Below, piece after piece: positions 22,471 through 35,049 of a stretch of 64,000 nt of DNA; within the stretch, counting starts at the first letter, position 1, and every line of letters starts with the position of its first letter. A program made the translations under genes and the position numbers. The notes beneath the pieces are model-generated. The model did not search any database and had not been told where the DNA came from. It saw only the letters and a program-made list of their open reading frames with translations. The stretch is taken from contig OX424555.1 of the NCBI GenBank assembly GCA_949152475.1, positions 57,827,977 to 57,891,976 on the forward strand. The letters run 5' to 3'. The DNA is from Terebella lapidaria. Its lineage: Eukaryota; Annelida; Polychaeta; Terebellida; Terebellidae.

Positions 22471-23330
22471 TATTAATAAAAAAAAACCACTCAAAAATGT
22501 ACTGGAAGCACGTGCTCTGGTGCAATTATTTATCTGTGGGTGCGCCTGTGAAATTTTGATGGTACCGCATGGTAGCATATGTCTATTATCATCTGAAATT
22601 TGAATTAGGCAAGATCTGGATGCCGCAAATCTAAAAAGTCAAATCTGAATGCTGAAGCGAAGGCTGTCAGCATAAACCGCGCACTCATAAACTATATAAG
22701 GCTTTATACCAACTTTTTATACAATCGGATCTAACATAAGTTCAAGCTAGGACATGTAGGCTTTGGTCAATAGAGTTGACTTAAATTCTTAATTGATAAT
22801 ATAATATATACGCCTAAGTCAAAAAGCGCTACATTTTTTATGTCAAAATAATAATTATTACGTAATTAATTGGAGACATAAAATCATGGTCAGCAGATCC
22901 TTTGGTTCTTTTTTCTGCATTCGTTGGCAAATCGGTATTTATAGAATTGTTTACATTTAGCGAAAACGTGCACGCGCTGAAGACAATGCACACGAGGATA
23001 ATTAATATAAACAAAGGACGGGCATATATTCAAAAACAATTTTGTGGAACTCTTCAATCGAGGCAATCGAATTTGTGCGCATAGCTCATATCAGCAGATT
23101 GTGTTGCAGACGACAACTTCAACCGTCAAAAAGACAACTACAATCCGCCCAAGAGCTAAATATTCCAGGGAATTTACTGCAATTGTTCTATCAATGCAAA
23201 TATATTTCAACACGTTCTGATCAAGTGATTGAATCATGCACGTGGTTAAGTTTCTTGGTTTGTGAAACTTTGATCTGTTCTAGATCTAGATCTATCAATA
23301 TTAAATTATGACGACTTGGGAAACATTTAA
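22471..23330. other. No gene seen
   Basis: AT-rich sequence with only short frames. It ends at a poly-C tract (about 23331-23345). Confidence 0.4.
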
Positions 23331-23396
23331 GCCCCCCCCCCCCCTCCCCTCCTTAGATCTAGATTCTAGTATATGACGAATTCCCGCACCGCTCCC

Positions 23397-23422
23397 CGCA
23401 CAGTGTTGAAGAACACTGTGCG
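23397..23422. repeat. Perfect 11-bp stem-loop
   Basis: CGCACAGTGTT and AACACTGTGCG pair perfectly around the loop GAAG. A third partial copy (CACAGTGTTGA) follows at about 23430. Role unknown. Confidence 0.6.
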
Positions 23423-23454
23423 AATCCCCCACAGTGTTGATAAAATCAGTTCTG

Positions 23455-23690
23455 TTCTATTGGCATGGCGTTGCGTCAGTCGTCCATCCGTCATCGTCTC
23501 CATATTTAAATGTTACGGTCGATTAAAAAAAGATTAAACAAAAATGACTAAAATTATTCCAAGAGAGGTACTTTTTAGGGTTTTGATTTTCGCTTTTTTC
23601 TCCTCAAAATCGCGTCCGTTTTTGACAAAAAGCGATAAATTTGGACTCAAACGCCATTCAATGAAATTCAGTAGCTTTTTTCTCTTCTAA
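23455..23690 (+). repeat. FamA fragment (CCGTCC-type leader)
   Basis: TATTGGCATGGCGTTGCG, then CGTCCATCCGTC and a body with TTTTCGCTTTTTT and AAATTTGGAC, matching the leader of FamA copies at 39272, 47074 and 50334. The 5' hairpin is missing. Confidence 0.55.
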
Positions 23691-23810
23691 TTTTGCACAA
23701 GCCTCCATGGTCTTTATTTGTAACGTGTATAAGGATGGAGTACTTCCAATCGCATGAAAGGCCTGCAATGTGGGCCCATAAAAAACCAATATTACAAAAT
23801 TTTCGGCAGT

Positions 23811-24326
23811 TTGTTCGAAATATATTCAGTAACTTTATCTCTAATTTCATAATTAGATATGACATGTGTAAAGTTCGGCGACCCCACGATAAAGAGGTAT
23901 ACCTCATTACAGGGGTGTCACCGAATGTCTTATAAATCTGCCTGCATGTGTGCATCAAAAGTTTGTATCAGACCTTGGTCACCTGTTGCGCAGAAGCCTC
24001 CAGGCACACTGGCAGCACTTGAGAAAATCTGCATGGAAACTGGATAAGAATCACGAAATATATTTCGTGATATCGAAGAATCACGAATTGTTCGAAATAT
24101 ATTCAGGAACTTTATCTCTAATTTCATAATTATGTATGACATGTGTAAAGTTCGGCGATCCCACGATAAAGAGGTATACCTCATTACAGGGGTGTCACCG
24201 AATGTCTTATAAATCTGCCTGCATGTGTGCATCAAAAGTTTGTATCAGACCTTGGTCACCTGTTGCGCAGACGCCTCCAGGCACACTGGCAGCACTTGAG
24301 AAAATCTGCATGGAAACTGGATAAGA
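23811..24326. repeat. 277-bp-period direct duplication
   Basis: Copy 1 (23811-24049) and copy 2 (24088-24326) are nearly identical and start 277 bp apart. Between them is a perfect 22-bp palindrome centred on AAATATATTT (24050-24071). The short frames in the copies are not credible proteins. Confidence 0.8.
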
Positions 24327-24605
24327 TAGTCTCTGGATCTCATCAGGATATTGCCTTGTGAGAAGCCCGAGGACGACACACATGTTATAATCTCGGGTTT
24401 ATTCAAATATTACATGTGTGTCATCCTCGGGCTTCTCACACGGTCCGGACTCTTCATAGCGAGTTCCTGACAAGATCCAGATAAAAATAAAGATCCAGCT
24501 ACGTGTCCTGGGTAATTCTTGCCCAGTTTTCATGCAGACTGGCTTCAATACCTGCCAGGGTGTCTGGAGGCCTCTGTTGCACCATCCGACCGAGGTGTGA
24601 GATGG
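24242..24605. repeat. Long imperfect palindrome (foldback)
   Basis: The arms extend outward from about 24398. The inner arms 24358-24386 and 24411-24439 match at about 28 of 30 bases (GTGAGAAGCCCGAGGA). Further out, TCTGGATCT, CTGCATGGAAACTGG and GCCTCCAGGCACACTGGCAG pair with complements near 24480, 24530 and 24560. The left arm is part of the duplicated 277-bp unit. Confidence 0.7.
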
Positions 24606-26125
24606 AATTCAGATGAGATTCAGATGCTTAGTGTAATTTCGTCATGCACCTCGCACTGAGTAGATAACTATTACTTAAAACCCAATATTTGAGAGGGGCT
24701 GTAGCAAGAAATGGCTTAATCCGTCTACTTGTTCTAAACAACAATAGTACTGCTCGTTGGAAACAAAGGCTGTGCACTTGTTTAGAACCAAACAAAATGG
24801 CATAACAGTTCGGTATTCTGTATAAAAGAAAACACGTCCGATTAGACCTATACCGATTCAATCGGACCCTGGTGATCAGAAGTATGGTTTGGTTAGGTTT
24901 TACAGCAGATGGTTTTGAATTTGGTGTTCAAATCATCTGCTCACTGGAAACATGCTTGTCCAGTCTGTTGCGTTTTCAATTTTATCACTGTGTCCAAGCG
25001 GTTGTTTGTTGAGCCATCGGCAAGCTGTTTGAGATACAGAGCAGCCTTCAGTATCTCCTCTTCACAAGAGGCATACGTTTTCGAGGAATAGTGAGGAGCC
25101 TCTGATAAGAGTTGATGGTTGTGCCTATGCCCCAGCCGACATTGGATTATAGATGTCTAATCCATGAAAAACACAGCAAACAAGTCGCCAAAATATAGGT
25201 GGGTGCGCATGAATGCGTTCGGCATTTTGCACCCCTGAGGGGCCTATCAAAGGGCAAGAAGATACCACCGGGTCATATGTTCACGAGACACTAGAGGACA
25301 AACGTCAGGCTGATAAGAACAACTGAATACATTTACTTGACATATTTCATGTGCCTTGCCCCGAGCTTGTGTCTTGCATTTTGTAGGCGTTGTGCCTCGA
25401 TCGTCTTTCGTCTAGGTTTCTTTCATGTGTTTGCTTCGTGGCTTGCCCTGTCAGGTTGTATGGTACAGGCGTCTTGCCTGTAACATTTCCGATACATTGA
25501 GTACTCAAATTCAACATATTAATAAAATCCCATCGCAAGCTGTGAATATATTGGTCTATTTAGAAATGTGGTCTGTATTTTATCTGTATATCAGTCTACA
25601 ATACTATATACGAATGCAAATATATACTCATCAATATGGAATTGATACTCCTAAATTGTGATATCCTGACACACAGTTGTATCGTAGCAGATATTAATTG
25701 CCAGTATCTATTATTTATGAGGGTATAATAACTACCTGTACACTCACCACCAAGTTTTTGATTATGCCAACAGCAAAACTAAAACACATTTTTGGGGGAA
25801 AAAAACAATGTTCGACCGAATATTTACAGCCCAACTCACAATGACGTCCCTGAATGACGTCATCAGAGGAAAACAGTGTGTGAAATGTAAATGTTCAAAA
25901 TGTACACTGTCAGTTGTCGGTAACTATACTTGATGGGAGCATGGGTATCACATGTACAGTTGATGAATGTAAGTATCACTCTATTACCACTCACTCCACC
26001 ATGTATTGATCATGCTGCCATCAAAACTAAAACACAACATGTGTAAAATACACTTGTTTGTATTGTACAGTGATGCAATATTAAAGTCATCTGTTGGTGA
26101 GCCACACCGCATTTGCTCCTACGTT
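24606..26125. other. No gene seen
   Basis: Unique-looking AT-rich sequence with short frames only and no recognisable domain. Confidence 0.35.
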
Positions 26126-26297
26126 CTTGTCATTTGTATTGCATGTGTATGGCATGACTTGCATGTGTTCTCATGTATATGGTCTTGTTGGTCTCGTGTT
26201 ATGTGACATGTGGTTACACGTGCATAGTGAAATCGTTTGCCTGGTGTTTTACATGTTGCATGTTTATGTATTGTGTCCTGCATGTTGCATGTTTTCA
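26126..26297. repeat. Degenerate TGCATG minisatellite remnant
   Basis: GCATGTGT, TTTGCCTGG, ACATGTTGCATGTTTATG and CTGCATGTTGCATG are diverged pieces of the 57-bp unit found in A1-A6. As at the better arrays, it runs directly into a FamA 5' hairpin. Confidence 0.6.
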
Positions 26298-26383
26298 GGT
26301 TACTGAACCTTTGGTCCGATAACCTACTAGTATTCTCGTGGCGTTGTGTCCGTGGTCCGTATGCATCGTCCGTCTACACATTT
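26298..26383 (+). repeat. FamA 5' end (hairpin and CCGTCC leader), truncated
   Basis: Arms GGTTACTGAACC and GGTCCGATAACC flank TTT (26298-26324), followed by GTGGCGTTGTGTCC and CGTCCGTC. It is interrupted at 26384 by element T. Confidence 0.65.
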
Positions 26384-27823
26384 GTGTGTGTTGCTGTTAT
26401 AAAGTAACTAACCGACTGGGATTTGACCTTGGTTTCTTTAAAAATATAATTATTTAAATTATAATATACAAACATAATGAAGTTGAGGTAGTTACAATAA
26501 AATTAGTTACAATGAGAAATAAGACATAATTATTGGAAATGGGTTATGACTAACAATTACCATGATATGTGGGTAAATAACATGAACGACAAAAATCAGA
26601 ACCTAAGGCTGACACGCGCCACAAAGCATTCACAGGAACTGGGAATGGTGACAGCCAAAACCGACCCAGCCGGATCCAAGAATGTAAAGCATCCGTCCAG
26701 AGGACATCACATTTACCAGGAAAAAAAAAGCCTAGGACGACAACTACGACCCTCAAACTATATTTGTGAGATATAAGCAAGTAAGACAGTTGCTGATTTT
26801 ATCCGTCTCAGGTTAGGAGTAAAACATAAGACCCGAATGAAACCTCGATATAAATGAACAACGACGGAGGGAGTTGGGAATGAACAAAAATTGACCATTA
26901 AATGATGTGAAGAAAAGAGTAGATGAGAATAGATAGACCGTACGGTCTCGACAAAGAACATTGTAATTAAAGTAATAGAGGTAAGGTGATGGGTAGAAAA
27001 TGATCAGAATATTCTAGAATTAACATGCCTGTAATGGTGAGACTGACTCTTACTAGTTTGACCCGGATTGATTACGAAGGATGAGAATGACAAGAGTAAA
27101 AATCGAATGGCGATTGATGAAAACTATGGATTGACATATAGTGACCGTAACACCGGAAATAATACTGGTTCCGATGAAGAATGTGAATGAATAAGATACT
27201 GGGTCAGTGAAGTTTGTTGGACGAGGATCTGTCAAACGAGAAAGGGGTGAAACCGAAAAAAACGAAGCAGAAATGTAATGGTGATACCCTTAGTATCAGA
27301 ATGTTTGGACTGAATCTGTGAATTGTATGAAATATAATCGACAACGGGGAAAGTCCCAAAAACATGATAGTTGTATTTTGGAGGAGGAACATTTGGAAAT
27401 TGGAAGTGGAAGTCCCATTGGCCACGACTTTGTTGATTAATCATAGAAACGAAGAAAATGGGATGGGATGAAACAAATGAATTACTAGTAGTAAAGGGAA
27501 AGATGGATTGGTCGACCCGTGAACATAGAGAAGATGGACATCCATATACAAAAAAATTGTATATTCTGGAGCTAGAGTTATAATTCAAACACACTTACAT
27601 AAGGGTAGAATATAATTAATTGATGAAAAATATGGACATAGAATTATGATATGTGGAATATTGATATTGAATATTGTAACAAGTGCCAGACGACACTCAG
27701 TAATAGGATGAGTTTGGAAATTAGTAAGGTAGAGATAAAAGAGGAATGTAAGTTTTTATAATGTAATTTAAGAAATTGAGGAACAAATTTAGATTTCTGT
27801 ATGAGAGTGGAAGATAAGTGTAA
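26384..27823 (+). mobile_element. Element T, copy 1 (3'-truncated)
   Basis: Begins GTGTGTGTTGCTGTTATAAAG and is collinear with 33311-34893. Frames are disrupted and no protein domain is recognised. It stops at AGATAAGTGTAAA, where it meets a FamA 3' end (ATTGTCCGGTAA). Class unknown. Confidence 0.7.
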
Positions 27824-28250
27824 ACATATATTGTCCGGTAATCTGTCTTAACCTTTGGGCTAATTTTTTTTATTCAATCGTGTTTGCCAATTTGGCGGAC
27901 ATTTTTTTCTCATGAAAAATGGCCTTACTTCGTCGAAAGAAAGTATGATTTTTGTCTTTGATGGCCATTTTCTCAAAAATTATTCTGACAATTTTCTCAA
28001 AATGCATAAAATTCTCCCTATGTACTTTTCTCGACGGTCTGGGAATGTATGTCATTAACGAAAAAAACCTTTCAAGATATAACTTGATTTCGTATTATAT
28101 TCCATACAGAAAATGTGTGTTCGGCAACATTTACGATAATGTATGACAATACGGTTGAATACGATCAGTGTAGCAATTTATATTTTGGAAGATCAATACT
28201 CTGATTCCATTCTGATGATCTGACGGTAAGCTGCAGCACCCTTGGTGTTA
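27824..28250 (+). repeat. FamA 3' end joined to FamB body
   Basis: TATTGTCCGGTAATC...CTTTGGGCTAATTTT (27830-27870) is a FamA 3' end, directly followed by FamB body sequence (CAATTTGGCGG, TCTTTGATGGCC). It ends in CAGCACCCTTGGTG, after which array A1 begins. The same junction and leader recur at 43612-44765. Confidence 0.65.
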
Positions 28251-29735
28251 TGTTTCTTGTATGTTGCATGTGTTTGCTTGGAGGTTTGTATTGAGAATGG
28301 TTATCTATGTTTTTGCATGTTGCATGTGTTTGCCTGGAGTTTCGCATGTTGCATGTTTATGTGTTGTGCTTGTAGGTGCATAGGTTTGCCTGGAGTTTCG
28401 CATATTGCATGTTTATTTCTTGTGCTTGCATGTTGCATGGGTTTGCCTGGAGTTTCACATGTTGCATGTTTATGTCTTGTGCTTGCATGTTGCATGTGTT
28501 TGCCTGGAGTTTCGCATGCTGCATGTTTATATCTTGTGCTTGCATGTTGCACGTGTTTGCCTGGAGTTTGCATATTGCATGTTCTTGTCTTGTGCTTGCA
28601 TGCTGCATGTGTTTGCCTGGAGTTTCGCATGTTGCAGGTGTTTATGTCTTGTGCTTGCATGTTGCATGTGTTTGCCTGGAGTTTCGCATGTTGCATGTTT
28701 ATGTCTTGTGCTTGTATGTTGCATGTGTTTGCCTGGACTTTTGCATATTGCATGTTTATGTCTTGTGCTTGCATATTGCATGTGTTTGCCTGGAGTTTTG
28801 CATATTGCATGTTTATGCCTTTTGCTTGCATGTTGCATGTGTTTGCCTGGAGTTTCGCATGCTGCATGTTTATATCTTGTGCTTGCATGTTGCACGTGTT
28901 TGCCTGGAGTTTGCATATTGCGTGTTTTTGTCTTGTGCTTGCATGCTGCATGTGTTTGCCTGGAGTTTCGCATATTGCAAGTTTATGTCTTGTGCTTGCA
29001 TATTGCATGTGTTTGCCTGGAGTTTTGCATATTGCATGTTTATGTCTTGTGATTGCATGTTGCATGTGTTTGCCTGGAGTTTTGCATATTGCATGTTTAT
29101 ATCTTGTGCTTGCATATTGCATGTGTTTGCCTGGAGATTTGCATGATGCATGTTATATGTCTTGTGCTTGCATGTTGCATGTGTTTGCCTGGAGTTTTGC
29201 ATATTGCATGTTTATGTCTTGTGATTGCATGTTGCATGTGTTTGCCTGGAGATTTGCATGATGCATGTTTATGTCTTGTGCTCGCATGTTGCATGTGTTT
29301 GCCTGGAGTTTTGCATGATGCATGTTATATGTCTTGTGCTTGTATGTTGCATGTGTTTGCCTGGAGTTTTGCATATTGCATGTTTATGTCTTGTGCTTGC
29401 ATGTTGCATGTGTTTACCTGGAAATTTGCATGTTGCATGTTTATGTCTTGTGCTTGCATGTTGCATGTGTTTGCCTGGAGTTTTGCATATTGCATGTTCA
29501 TGTCTTGTGCTTGCATATTGCATGTGTTTGCCTGGAGATTTCCATGATGCATGTTTATGTCTTGTATTTGCATGTTGCATGTGTTTACCTGAAGTTTTGC
29601 ATGTTGCATGTTTATGTCTTGTGCTTGCATGTTGGATGTGTTTGTCTGGAGTTTTGCATATTGCATGTTTATGTCTTGTGCCTGCATGTTGCATATGTGT
29701 GCCTGGAGTTTTGCATGTTGAATGTTCATGTCTTG
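28250..29735. repeat. 57-bp TGCATG minisatellite, array A1 (about 26 units)
   Basis: The unit is about 57 bp and built from GCTTGCATGTTGCATG, TGTTTGCCTGGAGTTTTG, CATATTGCATG and TTTATGTCTTGT. Variants change GTTTTG to GTTTCG and ATATTG to ATGTTG or ATGATG. A block at 28500-28640 recurs about 340 bp later (six units), showing higher-order duplication. All long reading frames here (up to 339 codons, both strands) arise because 57 is divisible by 3. Confidence 0.9.
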
Positions 29736-29737
29736 TT

Positions 29738-30324
29738 GGCCCTTTGGGCCGATAAGCTATTATAGTGGTTTTTCGTCCGTCGTCCGTCGTTCGTCCGTTG
29801 TCCGTCCGTTTTTTTGGCATGTTGAATTTCCCCATAAATTTGTCAGAACATACCTTAGGCCAATATGTGAAGGTTTTTTAAATTTTTTTGATTGAATCAT
29901 TTTTGGCGATTTGGCGGCCATTTTTGACGAAAAATTGCCAATTTTGGACTTTGGTGGCAATTTTTTAAAAACTGTCTGATCAGTTATGAGATTTTTGTTT
30001 CAAAACAATCTTCTCATGTACATCTATGACGTGTATAAGTTTCGTTGCCCTTGAATCGCCGGTCTGCGTGTGGCGGCCATATTTATTTTTTGACGGGTCG
30101 GCGGAAAATTTTTTTTGGTCCCAAATCGAGTCACTATTCGTTTTGAGCCATTTCTTGCGAAAAAAACATTTTTTTTTGGCCATTGAAAATTTTACTCAAT
30201 TATTCCTTCATAATGGGAGCTGTGCGGAGTAAACTCATAGAACACTTCACGATAGAGCCTAAGTATTTTCACATTCAAATGGGAAATCATATCTTGCAGT
30301 TTGAATGGTGACCTTGGGCTAATT
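29738..30324 (+). repeat. FamB copy 1
   Basis: Starts with hairpin GGCCC-TTT-GGGCC (29738-29750), then GATAAGCTATTATAG, a (CGTCCGT)-rich leader, TTTTTGGCATGTTGAATTTC, and a body with GGCGGCCATTTTTGACG. It ends in CTTGGGCTAATTTT just before array A2. Nearly identical to 40842-41400. Confidence 0.75.
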
Positions 30325-31011
30325 TTGCTTGCATGTTGCATGTGTTTGCCTGGAGTTTTGCAAATTGCATGTTTATGTTTTGTGCTTGCATGTTGCATGT
30401 GTTTACCTGGAGATTTGCATGTTGCATGTTTATGTCTTGTGCTTGCATGTTGCATGTGTTTGCCTGGAGTTTTGCATATTGCATGTTCATGTCTTGTGCT
30501 TGCATATTGCATGTGTTTGCCTGGAGATTTCCATGATGCATGTTTATGTCTTGTATTTGCATGCTGCATGTGTTTACCTGATTTTTGAATGAGCTGCGTT
30601 TAAGAAATTCTATGGACGTCATCATGATCTGGTTGATAAATACAGCAAATCCATATCTGCCATGCAACTAGATCTATTTTCATGTTAATTTTGGGGAATT
30701 CATGACGGGTGCCACTAGTGGGGCAGGAAATGCTCACTCTTTCCGGAACACCTGATTTCACCTCCTAATGGCCATTTACGGGGGTTCATGAGTTTCCCTG
30801 TCATTTTTGTTTTCTCTCACTTCGTATGCCTGATATGACTTTTTGTCCCCGGATTATGAGATTGGATAACGGACCCTGTTTTGTTTGCTCGGAATACTTA
30901 ATACTGGGTATTGATTCCACGTCTATTTGCATGTTGCATGTTTATGTCTTGTGCTTGCATGTTGCATATGTGTGCCTGGAGTTTTGCATGTTGAATGTTC
31001 ATGTCTTGTTA
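30325..31011. repeat. Minisatellite array A2, interrupted by an RT-element 3' fragment
   Basis: 57-bp units occupy 30325-30581 and 30924-31011. They match array A5 (40441-40843) closely. Relative to A5, about 90 bp of array are missing where the 30582-30923 fragment is inserted. Confidence 0.8.
30582..30923 (+). pseudogene. 3' end of an RT-type retroelement (inverted partial copy of 47931-48216)
   Basis: 30594-30687 encodes AAFKKFYGRHHDLVDKYS ending DLFSC*, the same C-terminus as the minus-strand fragment at 48163. It is followed by about 235 bp of shared 3' sequence ending TTGATTCCACGTCTA. Inserted within the minisatellite. Confidence 0.7.
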
Positions 31012-31845
31012 GCCCTTTGGGCCGATAAGCTATTATAGTGGTTTTTCGTCCATTGTCTGTCGTTCGTCCGTCGTCCGTCCACTTTTTTGTCATGTTGAAT
31101 TTCTCCATAAATTTGTCAGAACATACCTTAGGCCAATATGTAAAGACGCTTTTTAATTTTTTTTGATTGAATCATTTTTGCTGAAGTATTTTCACATTCA
31201 AATGGGAAATCATATATTGCAGTTTGAATGGTGACCTTGAATTTGACCTTCAATGACCTTCAAAATCTATTTAGACAGTTTTACTCAAAATCATGTGTCA
31301 GATTCTCCTTAAGTACCTTTGTGATGTGTATAAGTTTTGTTGCCTTTGAAATGACGGTCTGCGTGTGGCAGCCATTTTGATTTTTTGACAGGTAGGCGAA
31401 AAAATTTTTTTGGTCCAAAATCAAGTCAATATTCGTTTTGAGCCATTTCCAGCAAAAAAAATGTTTTTTTTCTGGCCATTGAAATTTTTTTTGGACTTTT
31501 CACCAAAAAAAATTTCACCCAAATTTTTCCTTCATAATGGGATTTTTGCGGGGCAAACTCCTAGAGCACTTTAAGATAGAACCGAAGTATTGGCACATTC
31601 AAATGGGAAATCATATATTGCGATTTGAATGGTGACCTTGGATATGGTCTTGGAAGGCCAAAGCGAGTTTTTTTGTCGAAGGAAACAATGATTTTTGTCT
31701 TTGGTTGCCATTTTCTCAAAATCTATTCAGACAATTTTCCGCGAAATACATAATATTTTCCCTATGTACCTTTGTGATGTGTATAAGTTTCGATGCCTTT
31801 GAATTGATGGTCTGTGAAAATATGTCATTAACGAAAAAATCTTTC
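31012..31845 (+). repeat. FamB copy 2
   Basis: Starts GCCC-TTT-GGGC (31012-31022), with the CGTCCGTCGTCCGTCC leader and a body matching 40842-42010, but with an internal deletion near 31185. Three spaced TGACCT half-sites lie around 31232-31260. It ends at the start of array A3. Confidence 0.75.
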
Positions 31846-32570
31846 AAGTTGCATGTGTTTGCCTGGAGTTTTGCATATTGCATGTTTATTTCTTGTGCTT
31901 GCATGTTGCATGGGTTTGCCTGGAGTTTCACATGTTGCATGTTTATGTCTTGTGCTTGCATGTTGCATGTGTTTTGCCTGGAGTTTCGCATGCTGCATGT
32001 TTATATCTTGTGCTTGCATGTTGCACGTGTTTGCCTGGAGTTTTCATATTGCGTGTTTTTGTCTTGTGCTTGCATGCTGCATGTGTTTGCCTGGAGTTTC
32101 GCATATTGCAAGTTTATGTCTTGTGCTTGCATATTGCATGTGTTTGCCTGGAGTTTTGCATGATGCATGTTAAATGTCTTGTGCTTGCATGTGGCATGTG
32201 TTTGCCTGGAGTTTTGCATATTGCATGTTTATATCTTGTGCTTGCATATTGCATGTGTTTTGCCTGGAGTTTCGCATGCTGCATGTTTATATCTTGTGCG
32301 TGCATGTTGCACGTGTGTGCCTGGAGTTTGCATATTGCATGTTCATGTCTTGTGCTTGCATATTGCATGTTTGCCCGGAGATTTGCATGATGCATGTTTA
32401 TGTCTTGTGCTTGCATGTTGCATCTGTTTGCCTGGAATTTTGCATATCGCATGATTATGTCTTGTGCTTGCATATTGCATGTTTTTGCCTGGAGTTTTGC
32501 ATATTGCATGTTTATGCCTTTTGCTTGCATGTTGCATGTGTTTGCCTGGAGTTTTGCATATTGCATGTTT
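31846..32570. repeat. Minisatellite array A3 (about 13 units)
   Basis: 57-bp units. The stretch at 31985-32125 has the same order of variants as 28855-29000 in A1 (CATGCTGCATGTTTATATC, GCACGTG, GCGTGTTTTTG), so A3 derives from A1 or from a common parent by segmental duplication. Confidence 0.85.
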
Positions 32571-33310
32571 GTGTGTGTTGCTGTTATAAAGTAACTAACC
32601 GACTGGGATTTAACCTTGGTTTATTTAAAAATATAATTATTTAAATTATAATATACAAACATAATGAAGTTGAGGTAGTTACAATAAAATGAGTTACAAT
32701 GAGAAATAAGACATAATTATTGGAAATGGGTTATGACTAACAATTACCATGATATGTGGGTAAATAACACAAATATGAACGACAAAAATCAGAACCTAAG
32801 GCTGACACGCGTTCACAGTAAATACGATCTACCGTACATAATGATACATGGAAGAAACATAGTACACAAACTGAAAAAAGATACATTAGACATAATTCTA
32901 AAATAGTACAATAACACATAATATAGGAAAGTGAAGAAATACAAGATAAGATTATATTTTGAATATAACGGAGAAACAACACGAGATTACATGACAATGA
33001 AATGATATGGTATATAGTACTATAGTATACAACAGTACTTGTATGTAAATAATATTGACAAGGAAAAAGGGTGGGTTGGGTGGGAAAATTGAAAGGAAAA
33101 CAACCTCGAGGAGCTTCTAGTCGAAAAGAGAGATTGTCATTGGTTGAATAATCAGGTAACGTTGTCAAGGGATACCAATTCTACATAAAATGCGGACTGT
33201 AGAAATTAGAAGAACGGATAAAAAGGCGGGAATGATAACCTTGGGGATAGACTACCGGCACGCTAACACACACAAACCCGTTTGTAGCCTGCGTCCACAA
33301 ACTGATTATT
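32571..33310 (+). mobile_element. Element T, copy 2: 740-bp internally deleted form
   Basis: The left 241 bp (to GCTGACACGCG at 32811) match the start of copy 3, and about 225 bp at the right (33085-33310) match its end (38865-39091). The middle is missing or replaced. It abuts copy 3 with no intervening base. Confidence 0.75.
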
Positions 33311-35049
33311 GTGTGTGTTGCTGTTATAAAGTAACTAACCGACTGGGATTTAACCTTGGTTTATTTAAAAATATAATTATTTAAATTATAATATACAAAC
33401 ATAATGAAGTTGAGGTAGTTACAATAAAATGAGTTACAATGAGAAATAAGACATAATTATTGGAAATGGGTTATGACTAACAATTACCATGATATGTGGG
33501 TAAATAACACAAATATGAACGACAAAAATCAGAACCTAAGGCTGACACGCGCCACAAGGCATTCACAGGAACTGGGAATGGTGACAGCCAAAACCGACCC
33601 AGCCGGATCCAAGAAAGTAAAGCATCCGTTCAGAGGACATACATTTACCACGAAAAAGAAAAACCTAGGACGAAAACTACGACCCTTAAACTATAATTGT
33701 GGGATATAAGCAAGTAAGACAGTTGCTGATTTTATCCGTCTCAGCTTAGGAGTAAAACATAAGACCCGAATGAAACCCCGATATATATGAACAACGACGG
33801 AGGGAGTTGGGAATGAACAAAAATTGACCATTAAATGATGTGAAGAAAAAAGTAGATGAGAATAGATAGACCGTAGGTCTTGACAAAGAACAATGTAATT
33901 AAAGTAACAGAGGTAAGGTGTTGGGTAGAAAATGATCAGAATATTCTAGAATCAACATGCCTGTAATGGTGAGACTGACTGTTACTAGTTTGACCCGAAT
34001 TGATTACGAAGGATGAGAATGACAAGAGTAAAAATCCAACGGCGATTGATGAAAACTCTGGATTAACATATAGGGACCGTAACACCGGAAATGATACTGG
34101 TTCCGATGAAGAATGTGAATGGATAAGATACTGGGTCAGTGAAGTTTGTTGGACGAGGATCTGTCAAACGAGAAAGGGGTGAAACCTGAAAACGAAGCCG
34201 AACTGTAATGGTGATACCCTTAGTACCAGAATGTTTGGACTGAATTGTGAATTGTATGAAATATAATCGACAACGGGGAAAGTACCAAAAACATGATAGT
34301 TGTATTTTGGAGGAGGAACATTTGGAAATTGGAAGTGGAAGTCTTATTGGCCACGACTTTGTTGATTAATCATAGAAACGAAGCAAATGGGATGGGATGA
34401 AGCAAATAAATTACTAGTAGTAAAGGGAAAGATAGATTGGACGACCCTTGAACATAGAGAAGATGGACATCCATGCTCCTAGATCTCTGGGAGCTCACTA
34501 ATCATATATATGCAGTGAAAATGTTTATGGTATACTATGAAAAGGCCACTAATTCTTAGGGAAAAATGTTAAAGAAATAAGACTTGATGTAGAACGATGG
34601 GTTAAAAGGTCGACAACAAAATGTTTCAATATTCTGGAGCTAGAGTTATAATTTAAACACACTTACATAAAGGTAGACTATAATTAATTGATGAAAAATG
34701 TTGACATAGGATTATGATATGTGGAATATTGATATTGAATATTGCAACAAGTGCCAGACGACACTCAGTAATAGGATGAGTTTGGAAATTAGTAAGGTAG
34801 AGATAAAAGAGGAATGTAAGTTTTTATAATGTAATTTAAAGGTATTGAGGAACAAATTTAGATTTGTGTATGAGAGTGGAAGATAAGTGTAAAGCTACGT
34901 AAAGATATTGTAAAAATTGAAAAAGGGGTTGGGTTAACCAGGTGGAGTGCTTGTGAAGAATTCTTGGTTTCCTAACCATTTCTCATAAATATTGTTTAGG
35001 ATAGGGAAGGGTAAGAGGAAAGGACTGGCGATAATTCTGTAATAGAAAA

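Noticed and set aside
28242..29261. 339-codon plus-strand frame, and similar frames on both strands in arrays A1-A6
   Set aside because: Explained by a 57-bp (19-codon) repeat unit without stops. Several frames are open at once, composition is low-complexity, and there are no gene signals.
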